Positions 44,834 to 52,325 of a DNA stretch of 64,000 nt are shown in pieces. The notes below the pieces were generated by a model. The model was given only the letters and a program-made list of their open reading frames with translations. It had not been told where the DNA came from and did not search any database. Within the stretch, counting starts at the first letter, position 1; each line of letters starts with the position of its first letter. The position numbers and the translations under genes are program-made. The DNA comes from Kerstersia gyiorum (lineage in GTDB: Bacteria > Pseudomonadota > Gammaproteobacteria > Burkholderiales > Burkholderiaceae_B), in contig NZ_SGWZ01000003.1 in the NCBI RefSeq assembly GCF_004216755.1, forward strand, positions 414,617 to 478,616, written 5' to 3'.

Positions 44834-45964
44834 TCAGGCCAATGCCAGCGCCAGCAGTTCCTCTGCAAAAGCGAAACCAGTCGATGCGCCGGTGCCGCCA
44901 GTCACTATCCCAAGGGCCACACCCGGCGCCGGGCTGGACTTGAACACCACATCGTCTGCCGACGCATACGTGCCGGTCCAGCGCTCCAGCACCTGCAGGC
45001 CCGGCATGGGCAGGACCCGCTGCAGCTCCTGCAGAATCAGTTCATCCGTCGCGGCATGGGCGAACGGCGCTTCCGCGCCGTCATACACATGGCTGTCCCC
45101 CACCACCAGCGACCCGTCGGCCGATTGCACTGCGATCAGATGCACCCCCTGGCGCAAATGTTCGGGCTGCTCCTGCAACAGGCGGGCATGCAGGGCCTGC
45201 GCCTGTGGCAAAGCCGCATAGCCCTCGTAACGCACCAGGCTCAGGTCCGACATGACAGGCGCAGGCAGTGCCAGAGGCTGCATCGGCTTCACACGCAGCA
45301 TCTGCAAGGTGCACAGTCGCGCCTTCGCCCTGGCAGTTTCCTCGGGGAACAGACTGTTCAGATCATGGCCAGGGCACACAATGCAGTATCGGGCGCGCAA
45401 GCGCCCCCGGCTGGTGTCTATGACAGGCAGGTCGATACCCTGCACCGCAGTATTCCAGTAGAACACCACGCCCATGTCTTCCTGCAACCAGCGCGCCAGC
45501 AAGGGAATCGCCTCGCGTGACTCGACCCGGCATTCATGCGGGCTGTACAACGCGCCCACGCCCTGGCCCAGGAAAGGATAGCGCTGCGCCGTACCGGCAG
45601 CTGTCAGCAATTCGCAGGCCTGCCCCATTTCCGTCGTTGCAAAAGCCTCAAGTACAGCCATGGCCTCCGGCCGCTGCGCCAACACGCACAGGCCATGCTG
45701 CAGAACCGCGATACCGGCACGTGGCGCCACGTCACCCCAGACTTCGCGGGTGCGAAGTGCCCGGCGCCAGTGCTCGCCCGCACGCTGGCCCGTCACCGTC
45801 ACAAACCCGAAATTGCGTACCGAAGCGCCGACGCTGCGCGCCTGGCGTTCCACCACCGCAACCCGCAAGCCCTGGCAGCGGGCGGCGTAGGCTGCCGCCA
45901 GGCCGACAATGCCGGCACCGACGACGACCAGGTCAAAACCTGTATCCTGCGTGGCGTCACCCAT
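44834..45964 (-). CDS. DAO-family FAD-dependent oxidoreductase (TIGR03364-like)
   Basis: The 376-aa flavoprotein starts with the FAD-binding fold DLVVVGAGIVGLAAAYAARC, followed by VVERQARSVGASVRNFG near residue 41. It ends GIVTGGTGASTGFAFAEELL, the second FAD contact. The SVRNFGFV block resembles oxidoreductases often found with phosphonate-use genes (TIGR03364); no such gene is adjacent here, so substrate is open (D-amino acid or aminoalkyl compounds). A G-rich ribosome binding site lies 5 nt before the ATG. Confidence 0.8.
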   Translation of the reverse strand: MGDATQDTGFDLVVVGAGIVGLAAAYAARCQGLRVAVVERQARSVGASVRNFGFVTVTGQRAGEHWRRALRTREVWGDVAPRAGIAVLQHGLCVLAQRPEAMAVLEAFATTEMGQACELLTAAGTAQRYPFLGQGVGALYSPHECRVESREAIPLLARWLQEDMGVVFYWNTAVQGIDLPVIDTSRGRLRARYCIVCPGHDLNSLFPEETARAKARLCTLQMLRVKPMQPLALPAPVMSDLSLVRYEGYAALPQAQALHARLLQEQPEHLRQGVHLIAVQSADGSLVVGDSHVYDGAEAPFAHAATDELILQELQRVLPMPGLQVLERWTGTYASADDVVFKSSPAPGVALGIVTGGTGASTGFAFAEELLALALA

Positions 45965-46163
45965 GCACACCCCCATTCAGGTGCTGGTAGCCGCAACGAC
46001 GCCGCTGATATGCAAAACTGCCCACGAGAAACTCCTTAAGTACCGGTGTATTGCCGGTCTGTTGCCGCTATATCCAGGCGGCACTCTATGGCGTTTTCAT
46101 GTCAGTTTCTTGACCGGCAACAAAACCGCAACGCAGCGGCGTGGGCGCCGCTGCCCGCACCGG

Positions 46164-46748
46164 TTAATGCAGCGCCCGCGCAGCAGACGCCTGGACGCTG
46201 CGTTCATCCACACCGCGCTCGTCGAGCTGCAGGCGCATGAACAGCAGATCCAGCCAGTGTCCGAACTTGAAGCCCGCCTCGCGCACCAATCCAGACTCCT
46301 CAAAGCCCAATTGCCTGTGCAGGGCAATGGAAGGCGTATTGGACGCATCTATGGCCGCCACCATCACATGGCGCCCCTGGACGCGCGCGGCATCCACCAG
46401 CGCCGCCAGCATGCGCCGGCCCAGCCCCATGCCACGGCAATCGCCTCGAACGTAGACGGAATGCTCAACCGTATGGCGATAGCCGTCAAAGTTGCGCCAG
46501 GGACCGAAACTGCCATACGCCAGTACCGCGCCATCGCCATCCACGGCTACCAGCACCGGAAAACCGTCGCGCCTGCGAGCGGCGATCCATTCCGCACGAT
46601 TCCCTGCATCGACCTCGACATCGTTCCAGATGGCCGTCGAATGACGCACCGCGTCGTTGTAAATCGAGGCGATGCCCGGCGCATCGGCAGGCACGGCATC
46701 GCGCAGGACAACAGGCCCCGCCGACGCATTGCTTGATTCTCCAATCAT
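46164..46748 (-). CDS. GNAT N-acetyltransferase, phosphinothricin-acetyltransferase type
   Basis: The 194-aa protein has the pattern of the PAT/Bar group: LRDAVPADAPGIASIYNDAV near residue 15, then AYGSFGPWRNFDGYRHTVEHSVYV, the acetyl-CoA loop RGMGLGRRMLAALVD near residue 108, and IALHRQLGFEESGLVREAGFKFGHWLDLLFM. Members acetylate amino groups of phosphinothricin, methionine derivatives or other small amines; the native substrate is not known. GAGG lies 7 nt before the ATG, and trpB ends 9 bp upstream, so the two are probably cotranscribed. Confidence 0.88.
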   Translation of the reverse strand: MIGESSNASAGPVVLRDAVPADAPGIASIYNDAVRHSTAIWNDVEVDAGNRAEWIAARRRDGFPVLVAVDGDGAVLAYGSFGPWRNFDGYRHTVEHSVYVRGDCRGMGLGRRMLAALVDAARVQGRHVMVAAIDASNTPSIALHRQLGFEESGLVREAGFKFGHWLDLLFMRLQLDERGVDERSVQASAARALH

Positions 46749-46757
46749 GGTCAAGCC

Positions 46758-47969
46758 TCAAAGGTCCAGCAGCTTGGCGACATAATCGGCATCCTTGTCA
46801 CCCCTGCCCGACAAGTTCACCAGAATGTGCTGGTCAGGCCGCAATTGCGGCGCCTGACGGATGGCCCAGGCCACAGCGTGAGCGCTCTCCAGCGCGGGGA
46901 TGATGCCTTCGACACGCGACAGCCGCATGAAGGCATCCAGCGTTTCCTTGTCGCTGGCAGTTTCATAGCGCACCCGCCCCTGCTCCTTCAGGTAGCTGTG
47001 CTGGGGGCCGACGCCGGGGTAATCCAGCCCGGAAGCAATCGAATGCACCGCTGCCGGATTGCCCGCCTCATCTTCCAACACATAGCAGGCCATGCCATGC
47101 AGCTGGCCCGGCTTGCCCTTGCTCAGGGTGGCCGAATGGCGGCCCGGTTTGTCCAGGCCTTCGCCCGAAGGCTCCACGCCGACCAGCGCCACCTCCGCAT
47201 CCCCCAGGAAAGCCGTGAACATGCCGATGGCGTTGGAACCGCCACCGACGCAAGCAGCGACATAATCCGGCAGGCGGCCATGGCGTGCCTGGAACTGGCC
47301 ACGCGCCTCGCGGCCGATGATGGACTGGAAGTCACGCACCATTTTGGGGAAGGGATGCGGGCCGACTACCGAGCCAATCGCATAGAAAAAGGCCTGCGGG
47401 TCCTTGAGATATTCCTCAAATGCGCTGTCGACCGCTTCCTTCAGCGTGGCCGCGCCACGCGTCACCGGCACCAGCGTACATCCGAGGATGCGCATCTTGA
47501 TGACATTGGGATGCTCTTTTTCAATGTCCACCTGCCCCATGTGGATTTCGCAGGGGATGCCCACCAGGGCGCAGGCCGTCGCCAGCGCCACGCCATGCTG
47601 GCCCGCGCCGGTTTCGGCAATGACCTTTTTCTTGCCCATGAAACGCGCCAGCAGCGCTTCGCCCAGGCAGTGATTGATCTTGTGGGCGCCGGTATGGTTG
47701 AGGTCTTCGCGCTTGAGATGGATCTGCGCGCCGCCCAGCTGCTGCGACAGGCGGCGTGCATGGAAAATCGGGCTGGGCCGGCCGACGTAGTCAGCGAAAA
47801 GATCAGCCAGCTCCTGCTGGAAGTCCTCGCGCTGGCGGATGGTTTCGTAGGCCTGGTCGATGTCATCCATGACCTGCTTCAAGGCGGGAGGCACGATCTG
47901 GCCGCCGAAGGGACCGAAGAAGCCCTGGGCATCGGGCATGGGAGCAAACGAAGGATTCGAGGAATTCAT
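46758..47969 (-). CDS. trpB: Stand-alone tryptophan synthase beta chain (TrpB)
   Basis: The 403-aa PLP enzyme joins indole and serine to tryptophan. The PLP lysine is in REDLNHTGAHKINHCLGEAL near residue 87, the catalytic glutamate in IAETGAGQHGVALA near 109, the phosphate loop is CVGGGSNAIGMF near 230, and the C-terminal LVNLSGRGDKDA is conserved. No trpA or trpF adjoins it, and residues such as ATACALVGIPCEIHMGQVDIEKEHPN differ from the usual Bordetella operon TrpB (VAARYGMECVVFMGSEDVRRQ). It may be a second, salvage-type beta subunit. The start at 47969 is selected by alignment; the frame extends to 48110. Confidence 0.9.
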   Translation of the reverse strand: MNSSNPSFAPMPDAQGFFGPFGGQIVPPALKQVMDDIDQAYETIRQREDFQQELADLFADYVGRPSPIFHARRLSQQLGGAQIHLKREDLNHTGAHKINHCLGEALLARFMGKKKVIAETGAGQHGVALATACALVGIPCEIHMGQVDIEKEHPNVIKMRILGCTLVPVTRGAATLKEAVDSAFEEYLKDPQAFFYAIGSVVGPHPFPKMVRDFQSIIGREARGQFQARHGRLPDYVAACVGGGSNAIGMFTAFLGDAEVALVGVEPSGEGLDKPGRHSATLSKGKPGQLHGMACYVLEDEAGNPAAVHSIASGLDYPGVGPQHSYLKEQGRVRYETASDKETLDAFMRLSRVEGIIPALESAHAVAWAIRQAPQLRPDQHILVNLSGRGDKDADYVAKLLDL

Positions 47970-48413
47970 GACGGGTAGGCGTAGCGACGAGGACGAAAAG
48001 AGGAAACCTGGAATGGCAACGGAAAACAGACAGGAAACCGGCGGCATAGAGACAGCCTGCAGACGGCGTTCGTGGCACCGCGGCAGCGTGAGCAGGAATA
48101 AAACCGGCATGTCGCCGGCCGACGGAGATTATATGTTTTGCCTCCCGCCCCCGGGCAAGCCGCTGCCAGCCGTCCACCAGGCCTTGCGTGCCGTCGTTTT
48201 CTCAAGCACCCAATAAACTAATGCCATAAATTTCGTTGGCCCACGCCCGGCCGGGTTCTTTAATGAGGTTCTGCGGCAGCACTTTCCCGGCAGCTTTACG
48301 CCATCGCACCTGGCTCATGAGCCGCCGCATGGCACGACGAACCATACGACCATGGGCCTGACGGCTAGGATGCTGCCTCGCATCCCCTGCACCCCGTCAC
48401 AGGAAACCACCGT
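47970..48413. other. Divergent intergenic region trpB / ssuD-type gene
   Basis: About 440 bp without a supported gene. It contains a candidate trpB promoter (separate entry) and an AT-rich patch at 48205-48235 (CCCAATAAACTAATGCCATA then AATTT), which is a plausible promoter and activator region for the sulfonate monooxygenase. No Trp-codon leader peptide or attenuator was found upstream of trpB. Confidence 0.5.
48128..48158 (-). promoter_or_regulatory. Candidate promoter of trpB
   Basis: On the minus strand a perfect TATAAT (48133-48128) is preceded, 19 bp away, by TTGCCC (48158-48153). Spacing is one or two bases longer than ideal. It lies about 160 bp before the trpB start. Confidence 0.45.
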
Positions 48414-49571
48414 ATGAGTGCCAATTTCGAGGTTCCACCAGAAATTTTCTGGTTTCTCCCGACGTCGGGCGACACCCGCTACCTGGGCAAGTCGGATTTC
48501 GGGCGCGCGCCCACTGTCGAATACCTGCGCAGCATCGCCACCACCAGCGAGAACCTGGGCTATGACGGCCTGCTGATTCCTACCGGCAGTTCCTGCCTGG
48601 ACCCCTGGGTAGTCGCCGCCAGCCTCGTGCCCGTCACGCAGCGCATCAAACTGCTGGTGGCGCTGCGCACCTCGCTGGGCGCGCCGGTCTCCAACGCGCG
48701 CCAGGCCGCCACGCTTGACCAGGCCCTGCACGGACGCCTGCTGCTCAATGTCGTACCGGGCGGCGACGCCACCGAACTGGCCGCCGACGGGGTGTTTCTC
48801 GACCACGATGCCCGCTACGATTATGCGGCGGAATTCCTGACTATCTGGCGCCGCCTGTTGTCGGGCGAAAGCGTCGACTTCGAAGGCAAATATTTCACCG
48901 TCAAACAAGGCCGGAATTATTTTCCGCCGGTGCAGCAACCCTACCCGCCGCTGTACTTCGGCGGTTCATCCGACGCCGCGCACGAACTGGCGGCCAGCCA
49001 GCTGGACGCCTATCTCACCTGGGGTGAACCGCCAGAAGCTGTGGCGGAGAAATTCGCCGACATCCGCCGCCGCGCCGCACGCCACGGCCGCAAGCTCAAG
49101 CTGGGCGTGCGCCTGCACGTCATCGTGCGCGAAACCAATGACGAGGCCTGGGCCGAGGCCGATCGCCTCATCAGCAAATTGACTGACGAAGATATCGCGC
49201 TGGCCCAGCAGAACTACGCTCGCATGGACTCAGTCGGCCAGGCCCGCATGGCGGCCCTGCATGGCGGGCGCCGCGACCGCCTGGAAGTCGCTCCCAATCT
49301 TTGGGCCGGCGTCGGCCTGGTGCGCGGCGGCGCGGGCACCGCACTGGTCGGCGATGCCGCCACCGTGGCGGAACGGCTCAAGGAATATGCCGACCTGGGC
49401 GCCGATACCTTCGTCCTGTCGGGCTATCCGCATCTGGAGGAGTCCATCCGCTTCGCCGAACTGGTGTTTCCGCTGCTGGGCAAGCGCCCGGTCACCCTCA
49501 TCGACCAGGCCCAGACCGGCGGCGCCTTCGACATCCGCGCCACCCGTGCGCTCAAGGAATCCGCATCATGA
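48414..49571 (+). CDS. ssuD: FMNH2-dependent alkanesulfonate monooxygenase (SsuD type)
   Basis: The 385-aa luciferase-like monooxygenase cleaves the C-S bond of alkanesulfonates, releasing sulfite and an aldehyde. It starts with VPPEIFWFLPTSGDTRYLG; YDGLLIPTGSSCLDPWVVA, GRLLLNVVPGGD and the C-terminal PNLWAGVGLVRGGAGTALVGD are SsuD signatures. AGGAA precedes the ATG. No FMN reductase (ssuE) or ssuABC transporter is in the window; reduced flavin and uptake must come from elsewhere, possibly from the MetQ/MetNI system next door. It overlaps the next gene by 4 nt. Confidence 0.92.
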   Translation: MSANFEVPPEIFWFLPTSGDTRYLGKSDFGRAPTVEYLRSIATTSENLGYDGLLIPTGSSCLDPWVVAASLVPVTQRIKLLVALRTSLGAPVSNARQAATLDQALHGRLLLNVVPGGDATELAADGVFLDHDARYDYAAEFLTIWRRLLSGESVDFEGKYFTVKQGRNYFPPVQQPYPPLYFGGSSDAAHELAASQLDAYLTWGEPPEAVAEKFADIRRRAARHGRKLKLGVRLHVIVRETNDEAWAEADRLISKLTDEDIALAQQNYARMDSVGQARMAALHGGRRDRLEVAPNLWAGVGLVRGGAGTALVGDAATVAERLKEYADLGADTFVLSGYPHLEESIRFAELVFPLLGKRPVTLIDQAQTGGAFDIRATRALKESAS

Positions 49572-50428
49572 GCCGCAAAATCATCGACATGCGCTGTCGT
49601 CCGGCATTCCTGCACGATTTTTTCGGTGCCACCCCCGGATCGCCAGAACACGCCACGGCACGTTGGCTGAACCGGCGCGTCGGTACGCGCGGCAGCGACA
49701 CCCATTTCGAAAAATCGCTGACCCAGGACGGCTTCCTGCAGGAAGTCCGTGATGCCGGCCTGAGCAAGGCCGTCGTCGTGGGCCGCCACACACCCAGCCA
49801 GCATCTGCCCAACGACACGATCCACCAGATCGTGCACGGCCACGATGAACTGCTGGGCATTGCCGGTGTCGACCCGGTTCTGCAGGGCGAACAGGCCGCG
49901 CTGGCGGAAATCGAGCGCGCCATCAAGACACTGGGCCTGTCCGGCATCGACCTGGAGCCCGGCTTTGGTGAACCGGCACGGCACCCCGACGATCCGGTCT
50001 ATTGGCCTGTCTATGAACTCGCGCGCAGCCTGGGCGTGCCAGTGTTCCTGATGAGCGGACCGACCACGCCAGACCCGCGTTTCAACGACCCGGCCGGACT
50101 GGCCCGCGTGGCTCAGGCGTTCCCGGACCTGCCGCTGGTGGTCTATCACGGCTACTGGCCGAACGTGCAGCAAGCTATCGGCCTGGCGTTCCGCCACGAG
50201 AACGTCCACCTGGTGCCGGATATGTATCTGTTCCAGCCCGGCAGCGAGCACTATGTGCAGGCGGCCAACAGTTTCCTGGCCGACCAGCTGTTGTTCGGGT
50301 CGTCCTATACATTCCGGCCCATCCGCCAGAGTGTGGAAGATTTCCTGCAGCTGGGTTTCCGCGAGGATGCCCTGGACCGGCTGCTGTATGGCAATGCGGC
50401 ACGGCTGTTCCAGCTCGCCGACCGCTGA
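49568..50428 (+). CDS. Amidohydrolase-2-fold TIM-barrel protein lacking usual metal ligands
   Basis: The 286-aa product follows the amidohydrolase-2 (ACMSD-like) layout: an N-terminal strand at MSRKIIDMRCRPAF, VDPVLQGEQAALAEIERAI, YWPVYELARSLGVPVFLMSG, LVVYHGYWPNVQQAIGLA and LLFGSSYTFRPIRQ. The usual DxHxH metal motif is replaced by DMRCR, and the late FGTDYPF-type aspartate by serine, so two of the standard metal sites are missing; the mid-barrel histidine remains. It may be metal-independent or inactive. ATGA overlap with ssuD indicates translational coupling and a role in the same sulfur pathway. Confidence 0.75.
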   Translation: MSRKIIDMRCRPAFLHDFFGATPGSPEHATARWLNRRVGTRGSDTHFEKSLTQDGFLQEVRDAGLSKAVVVGRHTPSQHLPNDTIHQIVHGHDELLGIAGVDPVLQGEQAALAEIERAIKTLGLSGIDLEPGFGEPARHPDDPVYWPVYELARSLGVPVFLMSGPTTPDPRFNDPAGLARVAQAFPDLPLVVYHGYWPNVQQAIGLAFRHENVHLVPDMYLFQPGSEHYVQAANSFLADQLLFGSSYTFRPIRQSVEDFLQLGFREDALDRLLYGNAARLFQLADR

Positions 50429-50429
50429 C

Positions 50430-50470
50430 AAAACGCCCCGGCGCCTGCTGCATCGCAGGGACCGGGGCGC
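50430..50470 (-). terminator. Terminator at the end of the sulfur operon
   Basis: CGCCCCGG and CCGGGGCG form a stem with a structured inner part (CCTGC/GCAGG). On the minus strand the stem is followed by TTTTG. It lies between the convergent amidohydrolase and last metQ genes and probably ends the long minus-strand unit. Confidence 0.8.
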
Positions 50471-50493
50471 TGGCCTGATGATATTGACCTGCC

Positions 50494-51321
50494 TTAGCGC
50501 GGCGGCTTCTCCAGCCAGGGCAAGGTGTAGAGTTTTTCATCCTTGCCCAGCGACTCATGGATCTGCGCGCGTACCACCGGTGAATCCTGATAGATACGGA
50601 TCACCTGTTGCAGGCGCGGGTCTGCCGGTTCGCCATCACGGACCACGAAATGGATTGCATATTTTTCATCCTCCGCCCCGGAGTACGCCAGGCCGCTTGA
50701 AGCGACATCGCTGCGTCCTGCCGCCACGAAAAACAAGGGCGCGCCCACCGCGAGGTCTACGTCATCCAGCGCACGCGCCAGTTGCGGGCCTGGAATTTCC
50801 ACGAATTTCAGCTTGCGCGGATTCTCGGTAATGTCATACACGGTGCTGAAAGAATCCTCAGGATTTTTCAGCTTGATCAGCCCCAGTTTCTGCAGGAACA
50901 GCAACTGGCGCCCCTGATTCGTGACGTCATCGTAGACCGACACCGTTGCGCCATCCGGCACCGCGTCCAGCGAACGAATCGACTTGGAAAACACGCCGAC
51001 GTTCATCAGGAAACCGACATCCGCCACCTTAAAGCGATAGCCTCGCACCTTGACGGCGTTTTCCAGGAACGGCAGATGCTGGAAATAGTTGGCGTCCAGG
51101 TCTCCCGACGCCAGGGCTTCGTTGGGGGTGGTCCAGTCGCTGAACTCGATGACCTCCACATCGAGCCCTTGCTTCCTGGCCTCTGCCGCCGTCGCCTCCA
51201 GCGATGGCGCGGTCACAGCCGACACCCCGATTTTCAAGGGAGCCGCCTGCGCGGCCACGGCCAGAGTCAGGCCGGCGGCCCCGAGCGCCAGCCACAGTTT
51301 CTTCTTCACATGTTGAATCAT
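50494..51321 (-). CDS. MetQ/NlpA-family periplasmic binding protein (fourth in island)
   Basis: The 275-aa binding protein has a signal peptide (KKLWLALGAAGLTLAVAAQA, cleavage after AQA) and the NlpA core: APLKIGVSAVTAPSLEATAAEARKQGLDVEVIEFSDWTTPNEALASGDLDANYFQHLPFL. It lacks a lipobox cysteine. Compared with the other three copies, it has a less typical N-terminal binding segment (SAVTAPSLE where others have GVVPG...ADS), hinting at a different ligand. It is last in the minus-strand run, 8 bp after the third copy. Confidence 0.9.
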   Translation of the reverse strand: MIQHVKKKLWLALGAAGLTLAVAAQAAPLKIGVSAVTAPSLEATAAEARKQGLDVEVIEFSDWTTPNEALASGDLDANYFQHLPFLENAVKVRGYRFKVADVGFLMNVGVFSKSIRSLDAVPDGATVSVYDDVTNQGRQLLFLQKLGLIKLKNPEDSFSTVYDITENPRKLKFVEIPGPQLARALDDVDLAVGAPLFFVAAGRSDVASSGLAYSGAEDEKYAIHFVVRDGEPADPRLQQVIRIYQDSPVVRAQIHESLGKDEKLYTLPWLEKPPR

Positions 51322-51329
51322 TTCGGTCT

Positions 51330-52325
51330 CTATTTCACTTCGGCGACCGGCTGTGCCGGCGACGCGGCCAGCCAGGTCAGGCTGTAGAACTTTTCTTCCC
51401 CAGCATAGGAGTCATGCACGCGCTGCCGGACCGCAGCGGAAGACTGGTAGATGCTGACGAACTGGCGGACGCGGGGGTCGTTGGCGTTATCGGCCCGCGT
51501 CACGAACTGGATGCCCCAGAACGTGTCCGTACCCGTGCTGTAGAACAGCCCCTGGTGCGCGACTTCGTTCTGCCCTGCCTGCACCAGGCTGCCGGGCGTG
51601 ACAACGACCAGATCGGCATCATCAAGCGCGCGGGGCAGTTGCGGACCGGCCAGCTCGATGAAACTCAGCTTCTTGGGGTTTTCGGCGATATCGTCCAGTT
51701 GCGCCAACCGGGGAGCATCCGGCCGCAAGCGGATCAGTCCGGCTTCCTGCAAGGTTTCCAGCGCCCGGGTCTGGTTGGATGTGTCGTTGGCCAGCGCAAC
51801 CCGCGCGCCTTGCGGCAAGGATGCCAGCGTGGTGTAACGCCGTGAGAACAGGCCGATATTGCCTCGTACTCCTGGCCCCACGCTGCGCAGGTCCTGACGA
51901 TTTTCCCGGTTGAATGTATCCAGGAACGCCTGGTGCTGGTAATAGTTCAGATCCAGGTCGCCATTGACCAGGGCTGTATTGGGCAAGGTCCAATCGGTGA
52001 ACTCGACAATCTGCACCTCCAGCCCGGCCGCCCTGGCCTCATCTGCGGCAATCTGCGCTGAATCCGCCAGCGCCCCCGGCGTCACCCCGACTTTCAGCGT
52101 TTGGGCACCGGCCGCGCCCAGGCACAATGCCAGCAGCCCGAACGTCCGGCATGCATGCAGGCCCAGCCACCGCAAGCGCCGTCCGTTTTTCCCCTGCGTG
52201 AAGAACGCCGGCCCGAGGGCCGGCGCTTCTCCGCCGCCATACGGGGGCGCCTGCGGCGCCGTATGGAGAATGCCTCGCTTGACCTCGGCCTTCAGGCCGA
52301 GGCTTGTGCTTTGGCCCGTGGTCAT
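51330..52325 (-). CDS. MetQ/NlpA-family binding protein with a repeat-derived N-terminus
   Basis: The 331-aa frame starts at an ATG that overlaps the monooxygenase stop by 4 nt (ATGA). Its first 43 codons are exactly repeat copy B. A normal signal peptide only begins near residue 51 (LRWLGLHACRTFGLLALCLG, cleavage after GAAGA), followed by the NlpA core LKVGVTPGALADSAQIAADEA...EFTDWTLPNTALVNGDLDLNYYQHQAFL. Translation may start at 52325 with an N-terminal extension, or at an internal TTG at 52175, giving a conventional 281-aa precursor. Neither start is proven. Confidence 0.85.
   Translation of the reverse strand: MTTGQSTSLGLKAEVKRGILHTAPQAPPYGGGEAPALGPAFFTQGKNGRRLRWLGLHACRTFGLLALCLGAAGAQTLKVGVTPGALADSAQIAADEARAAGLEVQIVEFTDWTLPNTALVNGDLDLNYYQHQAFLDTFNRENRQDLRSVGPGVRGNIGLFSRRYTTLASLPQGARVALANDTSNQTRALETLQEAGLIRLRPDAPRLAQLDDIAENPKKLSFIELAGPQLPRALDDADLVVVTPGSLVQAGQNEVAHQGLFYSTGTDTFWGIQFVTRADNANDPRVRQFVSIYQSSAAVRQRVHDSYAGEEKFYSLTWLAASPAQPVAEVK
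52196..52324 (+). repeat. 129-bp structured repeat, copy B
   Basis: Ungapped 107/129 match to 35962-36090, same orientation. Hairpins: CGCCGGCC/GGCCGGCG, the conserved central GGCGCC-TGC-GGCGCC with ATAC/GTAT extension, and CCTCGGCC/GGCCGAGG. It lies across the junction of the monooxygenase stop and the metQ-type frame. Its length is 43 codons, so it stays in frame with the metQ reading frame on the minus strand. Confidence 0.88.

Noticed and set aside
47970..48200. Possible trp attenuator before trpB
   Set aside because: No short leader frame with consecutive Trp codons and no terminator/antiterminator pair was seen.
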